Source: Rhizodiscina lignyota (Eukaryota > Ascomycota > Dothideomycetes > Aulographales > Rhizodiscinaceae). Taken from it: DNA of 64,000 nt. The notes below the pieces were generated by a model. It did not search any database, was not told where the DNA came from, and saw only the letters and a program-made list of their open reading frames with translations. This document shows positions 47,520-61,400 of the stretch, in pieces. How positions within the stretch are numbered: position 1 is the first letter of the stretch; the number at the start of each line of letters is the position of its first letter. Position numbers and translations under genes: made by a program. The stretch is taken from positions 62,001 to 126,000 of the forward strand of contig ML978140.1 of assembly GCA_010015805.1 (NCBI GenBank). Direction: 5' to 3'.

Positions 47520-49638
47520 CTAGTATCCTCTGAACTGCTCTCCATTTCCTTGACGATACTGCTCCGGAACCTCCGGCCACTTGTCTACTCCATCCAGAAT
47601 TGCAATGGCCATACCGCCCATAGCGTGGAGCTCAATATGACAATGGAAGAGCCACGGGCCAGGGTTCGTGACTTGGTACCGTAGCACACTCCAATAACCG
47701 CCCTCAGGAAGTGGCGAGAAAGGCGTCAGCCAGGTGTCTCTGTACCCTGGATCTTTGAAGTTGAAGGCGTCTGGCTGGGTGGCTATAGCTTCGGCGATGC
47801 TGGAATAGTTCCATATGCCTTGGCCGCTTCCTATGCGCCACATTTTGCTTCCATGCTTGTGCATTACGTGGGTAAAGGCGGCCAGGTCGCCAGGAAGGGT
47901 GGAGACTTGCAGAATCAGATCGACCCAAGATCCGTTCCTCGTGCGGATTACGAGGTTTTCGTCATACGTGTCGAGTGTCTGATTTGGGTTGAAGAGTAGT
48001 GGGTTGTCGACATCAAAATCTATTGGATACAGGTACTTTGTATTCATTGTGTACTTGAAGCTCGAATTGACTCTGCCCATCACAAGGAGGTACTCTTCAT
48101 CCGGGATTTTGGTGGGAGGCGCGTTGCACGGAAATGGTGGCATGTTGTCCGAAGTCAGGTTGTACGGTGTGTATCTCTCTACATCGATTGACGTAGGGAC
48201 ATCCAGACCACCGTAGGTGACGTACGGCGTGGCTTTCTTCGTGGAATGGCAGCCCTTGTATTGCAAGTTGGCAAATCCAGAGATCACCTGAGTCGAACCG
48301 GAATCGGGAAGTCGGATAGTGTACGTGCCACAAGGTTTATCGAGCCTCACCAATACTGAGAAGCGTTCTCCGGTAGAAATGGCAGCGGCCACGTATTTTC
48401 TCGGTTGGACCCAATGGCCGTCGACTTCGTAAACCCACATGGGATGCTCGTCGATTGAAAAGTAGATTTGTTTGGAAGCCATGGCCCCGATGAAGTTCAG
48501 GCTGACCCAGCGAGCGGTTGGATCTACTTCAATGGTTGCATTGCGGCCCGGCGAAGGAACACATCCAGACTGCAGATGTGGTGGTATTCGTTCCGGATGA
48601 CTGGAGTTTACCCAGGAGCCTTCAATTGCTGCGGTGAAGGGGAAACATCTATGGAGTAATCAGCATCGATGATACTGGGAGTGTCGGGAATTATAAATGG
48701 CTGACCCTTTGTCGGTGACATGGACGCCGAGCGGGAATGCCGACTCCTTGATGCCGGGTTGCGTTTGGTTGATCAAGAAGCTCAGAGGCGGGCAATATAC
48801 ACCGCCTATTCCGTTGGCCAGTATGCTGTCGACACAACTAGAGTATTGTAAATCGAAAGGTCGTAAGTGTTTTGAGCATCTGCTTACAAGACTAGCAACT
48901 GAGAGTCCACATTGACTTGCCAATACTCTTCAGATGTGAACCGCGACCAGTCGGATAAGACTACGAGCTCTGGATTTGCAGCAGCCCTTGCCATAGCCTC
49001 GATATCTTTTGGGCTATTACTGATGACCGACCACGGCGCAGGAGTATTCTCTTTCGGACTGCAACCCTCAGTTTCTGGCTATACTAAAAAAGCAGCACGA
49101 TTCCTACCGGATGAATATCCCACCATACAGCCCATCGACCAGCAGCATGCGTTGATGGGAATGATACCAGTGAGTTCCAGCCGGAGAAGCCGTGAAACGG
49201 TAGACAAAAGCCATCGATGGCTCGATGGGCCTCTGACTCAAACCCGGAACTCCGTCGGACCATGGAGTACCTGGTTGCCTACAGATTGTCAGATTTGTGA
49301 GCTTCCAGACCAGGATGGAGAGCTCACGCAAGTCCATGCCAGTGGATTGTGATGTTCTTCGGCATGTCATTGAGCACAGTAATCTATGTCACCGAATTCG
49401 TTAGCTGGTACTGCCAAGCATCAACGAACAGGCAGCGTACCTCGACTTCGTCGCCTTCGTCGAAGACGAGATTTGGTCCCGGAAATTGGCCATTGACAAA
49501 TATCATATCCCGGGACTGACCATTGGGACTGCCGTTCTCCCACGAGAGCCGTAACGTCTTGGCCACCTTCGAGGCGACAGTGAACGAAGAGGAAAGAAGA
49601 ACCAGCAAGTACATGAGGAGGCGGCCGTGGAAGTCCAT
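47520..49638 (-). CDS. Secreted laccase-like multicopper oxidase
   Basis: About six exons encode some 615 residues. The signal peptide is [23 protein letters not shown]. Copper motifs in order: IHWHGL (about residue 80, completed by an intron joining GDEVE to ITVLNDMP), THWYHSH (about 120), [12 protein letters not shown], and [13 protein letters not shown] near the end; together they give the T2/T3 ligands and the HCH of the T1 link. Cupredoxin 2 includes PELVVLSDW and [14 protein letters not shown]. Each intron restores family sequence, for example [13 protein letters not shown] and [13 protein letters not shown]. The axial T1 position is HAMGGM, so Met is possible. It would couple or oxidise phenolic substrates with O2. 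Its place beside the PKS suggests oxidative coupling of the polyketide, as laccases do in several pigment pathways. Confidence 0.88.
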
Positions 49639-50233
49639 GTCGGCGTTGGGGAAATTCAGCTCTTGCTAGAGACTTACTGGCATGTTCAACGATAGGAGAA
49701 TTTTGTATGAGCAAGGTGCAATTACGACTGTGACATGTTGCACGGGATAGGAGGTCAGGTCAAGTGTGGCATTTGTCTTTCGAGTTACACGGCTATCGAG
49801 TGAAAGAGCACTTTTTGCTTTCAGGAGAAGACGCAGTAGCTAATGATCATAGTTACAAAGAGGAAGGTGTAGTTGCATGCGAGAGATTACACGGCGGACT
49901 GTCGCACCCGAGATCGAAATAGCCTTGTACTCAGAGTGCAGGCCAAAATCTTGATCTGTTTAAGAGGTGTGACGGCGTCACACGCTGTACTTTCCTCTTT
50001 GTGAGAGATGTGAATAAATGAATGATGCCCTGATCGGGCGATAAGAACATGACGAGCTGAAAGGAGCCCATGCGCCGCATGGGAGGCGCCTTGCTCTACA
50101 AGCATGTGCAAGCGGCACCTAATGAGACTAGCAGTTGTAACAATAAAATTCGCTACCCCTTAATTGGAATTATAGAAGTCAGTTAATAGCCACTGTTCCG
50201 CGAAATCACACCTCCGCTGTGCTCGGTGTGACC
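49639..50233. other. Intergenic within the cluster
   Basis: It holds the laccase promoter and the 3' end of the DUF1295 gene. No gene was recognised. Confidence 0.5.
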
Positions 50234-51102
50234 TCAAAGCACATATGGTACCAGCGTATATGGGGTCTTCTGCTTGTAATTGGTCCACATGTTGTCATAC
50301 TATATGGTATTAGCAAACGACACAGACCTCTTCAGGAACATGTGCTTACCCTCTTGGAGCAATACTCATCTAATGCTGGGATTGCGCGAGATGAGAAATC
50401 GTAAAGGAAGAAAACACCGGTCAGCGTTGCCGAAAGCATTCCTGAAGTTGCCATTGCACCAGACGCACGCCAAAGAGTGTAACCGCTGTAGTTTGGATGG
50501 CGGACCAAGGAGAAGAGTCCTCCAGTAAAAGGTTTGCCTTTGTTCCTGACATCGGCCTTGAACTGTCTCCGCTGGATCTCGCATTGCCATTCTGCTCCAA
50601 TGCCGAGGAGAAAGAGGGCAACTCCGACGAGCAAATACAAATTTGCAAGCGTCTCGCCTCTTGGCGACGACGCCGCCGATGTTGTTGCGCAGAGGAAGAG
50701 CAAGTTGTTGAGTGTATTCCAAAAGGTGTTGAACGCCGCGACAATGACGGCGCCGGACACTGTCCAAGCTTCTTCAGCGACACAAAGGACGAACCAGATG
50801 TGCTTTATCGTGGTGATACAAGTCATGCTGAGTAAAACGGCTCTGTATGCCGAAAGGTTGAGCGCATCAATGGGTGCGATGCCGGCGTGCAGCGTCGGCG
50901 GAGATGGCCTGATTGTGCCGCCGAAGAGTTTGATGACGCCTGTTCCGTAGAGCTGCGACAAAATGCTGTATTGGATCAAGCAGTCGAGGACTCTCAAGCC
51001 TAGGAACAGAGTGGTGTTGAGAGGGGACGAGGACTTCTTCCCTCGCGGAACGAAGTCTTTGGCACGAAGCTCAGTTTGAGAGAGAGCGTCTGGACGAGCC
51101 AT
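50234..51102 (-). CDS. DUF1295 / steroid-reductase-like integral membrane enzyme
   Basis: Two exons (51102-50350, 50299-50234) encode 272 residues. There are about six hydrophobic segments, and the C-terminal signature is GGLFSLVRHPNYSGYTLWRASGAM, the conserved RHPNY block that binds cofactor in the DUF1295, ICMT and 5-alpha-reductase fold. The short second exon supplies the family end YDNMWTNYKQKTPYTLVP; without the 50-nt intron the protein would stop at STCS, so the spliced form is preferred. The enzyme could be an NADPH reductase or a membrane methyltransferase; sequence alone does not decide. It is divergent from the MFS pump across 435 bp and lies inside the polyketide cluster, so a tailoring role is possible but unproven. 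Confidence 0.8.
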
Positions 51103-51537
51103 GGTTCAAATCAGCGTAGCAATGTTTCTAGGAGATGAGAAAATGAAGTCTTGACGTTATTAAAGTCATTCGAAAAGTAAGTCCGACATTTTCAATCAAG
51201 AACCTACAACGCTGGTAGTCGAGGATTACGACGCACAACGCGGGCTACGATCTCGTATCGCTCAAAGGCTCAGGTCAATGCTTGCGCCTTCCCGGTGATG
51301 AAGCTAAAAGATGTGTGTTGCGAGATTTACTAGCGAAGGTCATACCGCAGCAAGCCGACTGCTTCACGTAGCACGTGAGGTTGGCGCAGATTGATGATCA
51401 TGATTGTGCGAGGCGCCTTCCGAATCTCTCGGGCGCACTCGGGGCCGACCGCCTGCTTTCCTTTGTATCACCACGCCGACCAACTCGACCCACAACTTGT
51501 TGAACAGCCGCGAGTGTCGAGAAGTGCTGCCATAGCC
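51103..51537. promoter_or_regulatory. Divergent promoter, DUF1295 enzyme / MFS pump
   Basis: 435 bp between two divergent start codons; shared control is likely by position. No specific operator was recognised. Confidence 0.45.
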
Positions 51538-53281
51538 ATGATGGAGGCTTCAGAGACGAAGAACGAGTCTGGAGACACGGTTTCACACGAGCTGAAAGAC
51601 CATCTGCCCGCAGTTGATGCTGCTACGCCTTCCAAACCCACGGCCGGCGACAGTAAACAGAGCAAGCCGGAAGAGGAGCCAGATGCAGAAGACGAGGCAA
51701 AATACCCAGGCCCTGCTGCTGTTGCTCTGCTCATGCTGGCCATCTCCTGCGCAATGTTCCTGGTCTCTTTGGTGCGCTGCTTTTGAGGGCCCTTCAAGAT
51801 CGCCCAGAGTACTGACACGCCTCCAGGACCGCACTATCCTCGCGACTGCCATTCCACGAATCACAGACCAGTTCCACTCTTTTGAAGATATCGCTTGGTA
51901 CGCCAGCGCGTATGCGTTGACGGGTTGCGCGATGCAGCTCCCCCTCGGTCGCTTCTACAGCTTCTACCCTCCAAAACTGGTCTTCATCTCGCTCGTCGCC
52001 CTGTTCGTCGTAGGCTCCGCAATTTGCGCGGGCGCATTCAGCTCCAAGACGATCATTATCGGACGCGCTGTTCAAGGCATCGGCTGCGCCGGTGTCTTTT
52101 CGGGTTCCATGATACTTTTGGTGGGCAACGTACCTCTTCGTAGGCGTCCAATGTTCATGGGCCTGCTCATGGCCATCATGAGTATCTCTGCCGTCATCGG
52201 TCCGCTGATTGGGGGAGCATTAACAACCAACGCCAGCTGGCGATGGTGCTTCATCATTAACATTCCAATTGGACTGGTCACCATCATCGTTCTCTTCTTC
52301 ACCGCAAAAGCTCTTCCAGGAAAGGAGCAGGAAAAGGGAATTGTTGAGAAGCTGAAGCACCTTGATCCGCTCGGGGAAGCACTACTCATCCCAGCCATAA
52401 TATGTCTTGTCCTTGCACTTCAATGGGGCGGCTCGCAGTACTCCTGGGCGAGTTGGCGCATCATCCTTCTCCTCGTGCTCAGCGTACTCCTTGGGGTTGG
52501 CTTCGCTGTCGTCCAGGTTCGCATGCCGGATACGGCGACCATCTCACCACGAGTCATCAGCCAGCGTACGGTGGCAGCCTGCTTCTTTTGTTCAACTTGC
52601 ACAGGTGGCGCCATGATGGTTGTCGTCTACTGGATCCCTATTTGGCTCCAAGCCATTAAGGGTGTAGGTCCAACCAAATCAGGAGAGATGATGATTCCTT
52701 TACTTCTCTCGCAGTCTATAGGATCCATACTCAGTGGTGTGCTGGTATCACAACTAGTCGGGTATGCGTCGCCCTTCATGTTCCTCAGTTCGACCATGAT
52801 GGCGGTGGGCGCTGGCCTTCTCTCCACCTTCAAGGTGACATCGGGTGCTCGCGAGTGGATCGGCTACCAAGTTCTCTTCGGATTGGGACTCGGCTTGGGA
52901 ATGCAGCAGGCATCCACCGCCGTCCAGCCGGTGCTTAAGAAAGCCGATCTCCCCTCGGCCTTCTCACTCATCTTCTTCGGTATGCAGCTTGGCGGTTCGA
53001 TCTGCGTGTGTGTCGGTCAAAACGTCCTCAACCAACAGCTTATCAGGAATTTGAGGAAAGCACACATACCTGGTCTTGACCCAAAGACAATCCTTGACAC
53101 AGGAGCGACTGACCTCCGCAACCTCGCCCGTACTCCCGTCGAGATGGCGCGGCTTCTCTTGGCCTACAATGACTCTCTGACGAGTGTGTTCTACGTTGCA
53201 GCAGCGGTGGCAGCCATCTCCATGATTGGTGTTGTCCTTGTGGAATGGAGAAGCGTAAAGGGACTGAAGCCAGGTCATTGA
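51538..53281 (+). CDS. MFS efflux pump, DHA2 type (14 TM)
   Basis: Two exons (51538-51771, 51827-53281) encode 562 residues. It starts MMEASETKNESG with an acidic N-terminus of about 60 residues. The intron joins MFLVSL to DRTILATAIPRITDQF, the D1 motif of DHA2 pumps. Then come WYASAYALTGCAMQLPLGRFYSF, GRAVQGIGCAGVFSGSMIL (motif with GxGxxG), GPLIGGALTTNASWRWCFIINIPIG (motif C) and GLGLGLGMQQASTAV. The family includes exporters next to polyketide and peptide clusters. Within this cluster, the likely role is export of the pathway product and self-protection. An in-frame ATG further upstream exists, but the conserved start is at 51538. Confidence 0.9.
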
Positions 53282-53695
53282 TAACAGCGAGATACTGTGT
53301 ACATAGTACGGCGTGGGCAGAGATTTGCGGGGTTCATCATCCTGGCGGCTCGGCAGAGTCCACAGTGGAGACTCCGTACGGTAGCGTGGGGGCGCCGCCG
53401 TGGGTTCACCTTTATCCTGACATCTGTCCTGCTACAATTGCCTCATTTCGCCCTTTCGCGAACATTTTAATTGCAGTGGTCTACCGGTCTCTGAACCAAA
53501 TGGCATTTTGTTTGTAGCTATTACCCGCAAAACACACCAATCTCATCTCAAACGGAGTGCGAAAACAGAACGCGAGGCCGAAAAACTTCGGTGTAACCTC
53601 ACATGATGCCGCATTGGTTCATGGACGTGGCCGACGAGGCGATGATTGTTACTGAGGAATTATTACGAATGCCCTTGAAGCGTCCCCTTCGATGA
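53282..53695. other. Convergent 3' region within the cluster
   Basis: The MFS pump and the EthD gene end towards each other here. Nothing else is visible. Confidence 0.45.
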
Positions 53696-54286
53696 TCATA
53701 GCTCTCCACAGAAGCTACGGTAAAGCTGGGTATTGCCATCTGCCGGTACCGCATCGACAGCTTTCGCCGTTCTCTTCTCGACCCCACCAACGAACTTCCC
53801 ATCGCGCAAAACCTCGGTGAACCATCCAATCGTCATCCTGCCGGCAATATCAACGCTCAATTCCGCTCAAGTTCATGATGGAGTCACTTACTGCGACGCT
53901 TTCGTGTCAGCAAATTTCTCATGATCCGGACCAACTTCGCTCCTGAAGTACGGATCGGCTTTCATGCGAACGAAACACGCGATGTCCGGGAAGACGATCT
54001 GAATACACGAATCATAGCGCGCGACGTTCGCGAACTGAGGATCGTAGATCTCCTTCATCAAATCTCTGGTTTGGTCTGTGTTGTGCGTCTGAAATTCTTT
54101 AGCGAGCTTCAACGTCTCATCTTTCGGCCTCACCATGGTCCATCGACGGAATCCATATTTCTCCATCATGCCGCTAACGAGAGGAGCGTGGACGTTCAGC
54201 ATGTAATTTCGATAATCTTCGTCCTTCATTCCTGGCCTCTTGAAGCCCAGAATTGTGAGGCAAAGCACTTCGCGTTGAGTCTCCAT
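53696..54286 (-). CDS. EthD-domain protein, long form
   Basis: Two exons (54286-53892, 53837-53696) encode 178 residues. Exon 1 has the EthD dimeric alpha-beta barrel: CLTILGFKRPGMKDEDYRNYMLNVHAPLVSGMMEKYGFRRW, then DSCIQIVFPDIACFVRMKADPYFRSEVGPDHEKFAD. The motif NVHAPL places the His that is typical of this family, and the HEKF end is also characteristic. The intron joins DTKASQ to MTIGWFTEVLRDGKFVGGV, a tail that short EthD proteins lack. Such long EthD proteins occur in fungal polyketide clusters (in cercosporin, CTB10), where they assist in tailoring or decarboxylation of aromatic intermediates. A similar role is inferred from its place between the pump and the PKS. Confidence 0.85.
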
Positions 54287-55488
54287 AATCTGTTGTTTGT
54301 CTGGTGCAAGGCTCTCAGAGATTGAATGTCAGAAAGTGTGGCCTTGATTGTAGAGCCGCAAGCAGAAGACGAAGTGTAAGTTGGCCGCTCAACTGCCTCT
54401 ATCTATTATTAGAATCCTACAGTCCTCGTGCGACGATTATCGCACTCGTTATACTTCTTATGCTATCTCAGACTTCTTCGTCCACCGCCGTTCCAATGGC
54501 CCACACACCAGTCCCTTAACATGACATATAACTGATAATGCACGTTGCTGACTGCTACAGTTCCACGGTGCTATCAATCGAGCTGAACCCAGGCCCTCCA
54601 AGATCTGGGCCCTTGTGATGCGGAGCATGTCTGCTGGGTTCTCATATCACGGTGCTACGCCGCACACCGTAGCACAGCACAAAGCTCGATTCGATCTTTG
54701 CCAGAATACGGTGATTCCAAGCTCGAAGCGAAATTGGCCAGTGTATCCAACCTCATAGATTATGAACCAGTTGTCTCTCACATGGCTTCGATCGATCTAG
54801 CTTTGTGTCCTACTCACCAAGGGCTCTGTCATACATAAGGACGATGTGGGCGTCAAGCTTTGCTACCAAGAGAGCGGCACACCGCTTGTTGGTGCCAAGG
54901 TCCACTATCGAGAAATTTCACAGCTGCTTGTTGACGCCAAGGTCCACTATCAAAGAACTGGCACAAGGCCTGCCGGCGAGGCTTAACTACGGCAGCTGAA
55001 TGATTGCAGCGCCTCAGTGTTCCCATCTACGGCTTTCAGCTGCCCACACAACCATTCAATATGTCGCGGCATCGCGGAAGAGACATGCTCTCCATCTCGT
55101 ATTCGAACGATGAAGCTGAGACCATTGGACATGAGCTGGAAGATGCTCCAAGCCGACTTCAGCATTGGTCCCGTCTTGAAGTAGCACTATCGTGGTAGTC
55201 TGGCTTCTCAGCTCGGCATGTCCCGCCTCTGCCGTAAATGGCACAAGTAGAGCTTCACTTTGCATATGCCCAAAGCCAGCTTGACTTTCGCATACTACTT
55301 CCGGATTCTGCCAATCAATTTTGGTTGTCGTGATGGGCAATCTCTGACTATTTATTGACAACGACCCATCCGCAATCAAGATCGACGACGAATATCCACT
55401 GCTAAGCTCCACAACCAAGCTCCGCAGACTTACTCTTCAAAACGCTACAATTCCCTCTTATACAAATCCCTTGGGACCCAATGCGGGA
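54287..55488. other. Promoter region between EthD gene and PKS
   Basis: 1.2 kb with divergent genes on either side. I saw no gene or clear regulator site; short open frames lack family character. It is the natural place for shared control of the PKS and EthD gene. Confidence 0.45.
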
Positions 55489-58400
55489 ATGGAAGAGAAA
55501 CTCCTTACCATCGTCTTTGGCGATCAGTCCGTTGCTTTTGATCCCGGACTACGATGTCATCTGGCTAATAAAGCCAATCCGACCTTGATGACCTTCTTCA
55601 ATGATGCCTATCTCGCTTTAAAATCAGAGATTGCTCGACTGCCACCGAGCCAACGGGCGGGTTTTCCAAATTCTTCCAACCTTACGGAGCTCTTGGTATC
55701 ATATCGTAAGGGGGTTCATTGCGCATTGGACAGCTCTTTGGTTTGCTTGCATCAACTTGCCTCTTTCATCGCGTATGTGCCATGGTCCTCTCACAATACT
55801 AGAGCTGTACCTTGCTAATCGGTTACAGTTACTTCAGTGAGACGCAACAGTATCCTACGCCGTCCACAACCTGCTTAGTCGGGTCATGTGTTGGCCTATT
55901 AGCTGCTACAGCTGTGAGCTGCAGTAAAAGCGTGCTCGACCTCGTTTCTCTAGTGCCAAATGTCCTTGCCATCGCCTTCCGTCTTGGGTACCTGGTGCAA
56001 GAGAAGAGCAAGTCTGTCGCAATATCAGTCTCGGGAGTCGAATCTTGGTCCTCAGTGGTTGTTGGCCTGACCATGGAGACTGCATCACAACTCCTAGCCG
56101 ACTACCACAAAGTGGTGATCCTTCCAGGCCCTTCACGTCTCTTTATCAGTGCCGTGAGTAACGGAGGTGTCACTGTCTCCGGGCCTCCAGCATTGTTAAG
56201 ACAGTTTCTCTCATCGGATGCTGCACTCAAGTCAGCCAGCGTACCGATCCAGGGCCTGTTCCATGCACCCCACCTCTACACTTCTACCGATGTCGACCTC
56301 CTGTTGAATGCCATCGATACTACGCTCCTGCATCGAGAGCCCTTAATTCCAGTCTTTTCCAATGACAATGGGGCCCCAATTATCGCAGATCGCGGCAGAG
56401 CGCTTCTGCGAGCCGCTCTTTCGGAAATCTTGTGCAAACAATTGCGATGGGACATCATGCTTGGGGGAATTGCTCTCAGTGTACGAGAACGCTTCACCTC
56501 ATGCCATCAAATTCTTCCTTTCGCCTCAGGAAGCATACAGAGTCTCGCTGCTGCAGTGAGTGGGCCGGGGCTTGCTAATCTCGAGATCTTGACGACTTCG
56601 GATTCACAGCTAGACTTTGGACGCGGCCGACTTGAAGACCGGTCAAACAGATCTAAAATTGCCATCATTGGATTTTCCGGTAGATATCCACATGCCCAAG
56701 ATAATGAAGCCTTTTGGCAGCTTCTTGTTGACGGCCTCGACGTTCATCAAGAGATTCCGAAAGACCGATTCGATCCCTCGCTGTATTTCGACTCTACTTG
56801 CAAGAGGAAGAACACTAGTGGCGTGACAAAGGGTTGCTTCGTCCTCAATCCGGGTTTCTTCGATGCTCGGTTCTTCAACATGTCCCCAAGGGAAGCGGAG
56901 CAGTCCGATCCTGCGCAGAGACTGGCATTGATGACCGCATACGAAGCAATCGAGATGGCGGGTCTGGTACCAGATGCTTCTCCTTCCACACAACGCGATC
57001 GTGTTGGCGTCTTCTACGGTACTACAAGCGACGATTGGCGAGAGGTCAACAGTGGACAGAATGTCGATACGTACTTCATTCCAGGTATGGGTACCTTAAC
57101 ATTGCATTAGCCATAACTAACACTACGCTAGGAGGTAATCGCGCCTTCATTCCCGGTCGCATCAACTACCACTTTCGTTTCAGCGGGCCAAGCTACAGTG
57201 TCGACACAGCTTGCTCCTCAAGTCTAGCGGCGATCCACCTGGCTTGCAACTCCTTGTGGAGAGGCGACTGCGACTCGGTTATTGCTGGCGGAACTAATAT
57301 CATGACCAATCCAGACAATTTTGCGGGTCTCGATAGGGGGCATTTCCTTTCGCGTACGGGAAATTGCAACACATTCGATGATGCTGCGGATGGGTACTGC
57401 AGGTCTGATTGCGTCGGCACAGTCATCTTGAAACGAATGGAGGATGCGCAAGCAGATGGCGACCCTATATTTGGGACCATCCTCGGGGCGTATACAAATC
57501 ACTCTGCCGAGTCTGTTTCGATCACTCGGCCACACACTGGCGCGCAGGAGGCGATATTCAAAAAGATACTCGGCTCAGCTGGCGTCCATCAGTCTGAGGT
57601 TAGTTATGTCGAAATGCACGGCACCGGAACCCAACACGGCGATGCTGCAGAAATGAAGTCCGTTCTCAACGTGTTTGCTCCAGAAGGTGCCAGTGCTCGG
57701 AGCCAGGCGCTGCATCTCGGGTCTGCCAAGGCAAACATCGGTCATGCCGAATCGTCTTCAGGCGTTGCATCTCTGGTCAAGGTCCTACTTATGATGGAAA
57801 ATAATACGATCCCCCCTCACGTTGGAATCAAAACGAAGATCAACCGCAACTTTCCCACCGACCTTACCGAGCGCAATGTGCACATCGCGCTAAAGCCGAC
57901 CGAGTGGGTACGGTCCACTGACAAGTCGCACGGGCGAAGAGCCTTTGTCAACAACTTTAGTGCGGCAGGGGGGAACTCGTCCCTGTTAGTCGAAGATGCA
58001 CCGCAGATGCAAGCTCCAAGTGAAGACCCGAGGCCGTTACATATGGTTGCATTGTCTGCAAAAAGCTCAGCGTCACTCAAAAAGAGCATTTGCGCGCTCC
58101 ACTCATTCCTCGAAGAGCATCCAGATCTGTCACTCGGCTCTCTTTCCTTCACGACCACCGCGCGACGCATTCATCACAACTTCCGCGTCATGGTTAACGG
58201 CGAAGACATTGACAGCATCAAAGATGCACTTTGGAGTCTTCGTACCCAAGAGAAGTTCCTGTGCATCCCTCCAAGCTCAGTTCAGGTGGGGTTCTGCTTC
58301 ACTGGTCAAGGCTCCCAGTACCTTGGGATGGGCCGACAACTTCTCGAGATGCCTCAGTTCCGGTCCAGCATTTTGCAGTACGAAGAGATTATCCGGGCAC

Positions 58401-61400
58401 AAGGGTTTCAGCCTATTCTTCCTCTGCTCGACGCAACTTTCCCACATGCCATGGCAGAACGTCCTCCTCTAATGGTGCAGCTGGCACTTACTTGCTTACA
58501 AATGGCGCTGGGAAAGCTGTGGAAATCGCTTGGAGTCAGTCCCAACGTGGTGGTTGGCCACAGTCTTGGAGAGTACGCCGCTATGAACATCGCTGGTGCC
58601 TTGTCGGACGTGGATACAATCTACCTCGTCGGTACTAGAGCAAGGCTTTTACAGCAGTATTGCTCCACTGGCACGCATGCGATGCTAGCTGTCAAGGCAC
58701 CTTTGCAGGATCTCGCTGTCCATCTCTCGGTTTTCCAGACACTTGACATTGCTTGCATCAATGGCCCCGAGGAGACTGTCATTGCTGGCGTCGAGGCCGA
58801 AATCCAAAGGCTCGCCAATTCCCTCGCGGCTATTTCGATCAAGGTCACAAAGCTGAATGTTCAATTTGCTTTCCATTCCGGGCAGGTCGAACCGATGCTG
58901 GAAGCCTTCGAGCGTGCCAGCAAGTCGATCAAGTTCACCGACCCGGACATCCCAATTCTATCACCACTTCTCGGTCAGGTTATCCACAAGGCTGTGGATC
59001 TTGGTCCAGCAAGCCTCTATTGGAGTCGCCACTGCAGGGAAACGGTAAACTTCCTTGACGCTTTGCAACATGGAAGTGCAGCTGGAACGATTTCAAACAA
59101 AATGACTTGGGTAGAGATTGGTCCCCACCCCATTTGCTCGGCTATGTTGAAATCTACTCTGGGCTCCCGCACTAAAGCATTTCCAAGTTTGCGTCGCAAT
59201 GAAGAGAGTTGGCCGGTTCTTGTCTCGACGTTGACGGCTCTGTTCGAGAATGGCGTTCCTATCGACTGGAATGAGTATCACCACGGATTCAGAGCGAATC
59301 TACGAGTTCTAAGGTTGCCGGCATACCAATGGGACTTGAAGAACTACTGGATTGACTATGTGCACAACTGGTGTTTGACCAAGGGAGACATGCCCCCCAA
59401 ACATTTGGCCGCTGAGCAAGTCCCCAAGCGCTTCACCGCATCCGTCCAAAAGATCATCGAAACAGAATCCAACAGCAACACAGCTTCTGTGCTCGCCGAG
59501 TCTGATCTAACAGATCCTGATTTCCAGATGTTACTTGAAGGACACAAGGTCAATGGTCAGCCTCTGTGTACGTCATCGGCGTATGCGGACATGGCACTGA
59601 CCCTCTTCAACTACCTGCTCGCCCGATCGCCTCTCGCAAAGAGCAATGAGATCGGTGTTGAAGTTCAACGGATGGTTGTCGACAAGCCGTTGACTTTTAA
59701 GCGAACCTCATCGCAAGTCATCAGGATGACCGCATCTGCGAATTGGCCAGCAAAGACGGCAACTTTCAGCGTCTGGAGCATTTCAAATGACAGAAAGGAA
59801 ACTGTGGGTCACGCCAAGTGTCACGGGTCTTTCAGCGCACGAAATGACTGGCTGGCCGAGTGGAAGCGGAGCCAAAGTTTCATCAGATCGAAGATCGAAC
59901 ACTTACGGAATGCGGCACATGAGACCTCCAGCTCTACTAACGTCATCAAAACCGGCATGTTCTACAAACTCTTTAGCTCTTTGGTCGAATATCACGACAA
60001 TTTCAAGGGCTATCGCGAGGCAGTCCTCCGGTCCGCGGACCATGAAGCTACTGGCATAGTCAAATTCACCACTACAGCGGATGAAGCTAGCAAGTGGTAC
60101 TGCAGCCCGTATTGGATTGACAGTCTCGGTCAGATTACAGGATTCACGATGAATGCGAACGATGCCGTTGATTCGAAGAACCAGGTCTTTATAAATCATG
60201 GGTGGGAGAGGATGCGCATTGCTACACCATTCTCTGACCAGACGACCTACCAGACCTACGTCAAGATGCAAAAGAGAGACCAACGCTCGTACGCTGGTGA
60301 CGTTTACATCTTAGACCAGGATGATATTGTTGCAGTCTATGAAGGCGTCACATTCTCCAGCATGCCGAGAACGGTGCTGGATACCGTGTTGCCTAATCCG
60401 TTGTCGACTAAACCTATCAAAGCTGCACCTGCATCGCGTCCCATCATTCAAAACCCTCTTGAACTTCCACAGCGACAATCGGAAGCTCGCAGTCTTGATG
60501 TTGAGAAGGTCAAAGCGATTGTCGCCCAAGAGATTGGCGTCCAAGTCTCTGAACTTGATGACGATGAAGACTTGACGAACTTGGGCATGGATTCACTTCT
60601 CTCGTTAACGATATCAGACAGAATCTACGACGACGTCGGAATCAAGGTTGACTCCGGCAGTCTGCTAGGGAATATGTCAATAACAAAGCTCCATTCACAG
60701 CTCACCTCGCCTTCAGGCTCAACGGACGCAGTCGCCACTCGGCCATCCACAAATTCTACGCCCGAATCCACTCGTTCGCCTACAATACCAACGCCTTTCT
60801 CGACCCCCGGCCATTCTGAACCGAATCCATCTAGTCATCAAGTCTTGATTTCTGTTGCGAGGATTCTGGCCGAGGAGATTGGCGTGCAACCGGATGATCT
60901 TCAGGATGATATGGAGCTCTCAAGCTTTGGCTTAGACTCACTCATGTCTCTGAGCATCTTGGGTAGACTGAAGGAAGAGGCTATGATCGAGTTGGATGGA
61001 GACTTTCTGCTTACTCATCCCACTTTTGGAGCGATCCGAGAATCGTTAACCCCTTCAGGTACCGGAAAATCAACTCGTAAGCATATGATACCGCATATAC
61101 GCCGAAACGACTAATAAGACTCCAGCCTCAGCCAATATCCAGGTACCACAGACGGCTGTGGTAACGAGGCCTCAAGAACCCAAGATCCCCCCGGCTACCT
61201 CCGTTCTGCTTCATGGGAAACCAAAGTCTGCTTCGAAGATCCTATGGCTGTTCCCTGACGGGTCGGGTCTCGCCACATCTTACCTCATGCTGCCTGAGAT
61301 TGACACAGATACGGCAGTCTATGGAGTGAACAGTCCGTTCATCAAGCGCGCCGACGAGATGAAGTGCAATTTTCGGGAGCTAACAGCTGTGTACCTCAAG

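Noticed and set aside
50332-50350. Stop of the DUF1295 enzyme after STCS
   Set aside because: The frame ends inside a GTAAGC...ATAG intron; the spliced second exon gives the expected family C-terminus.
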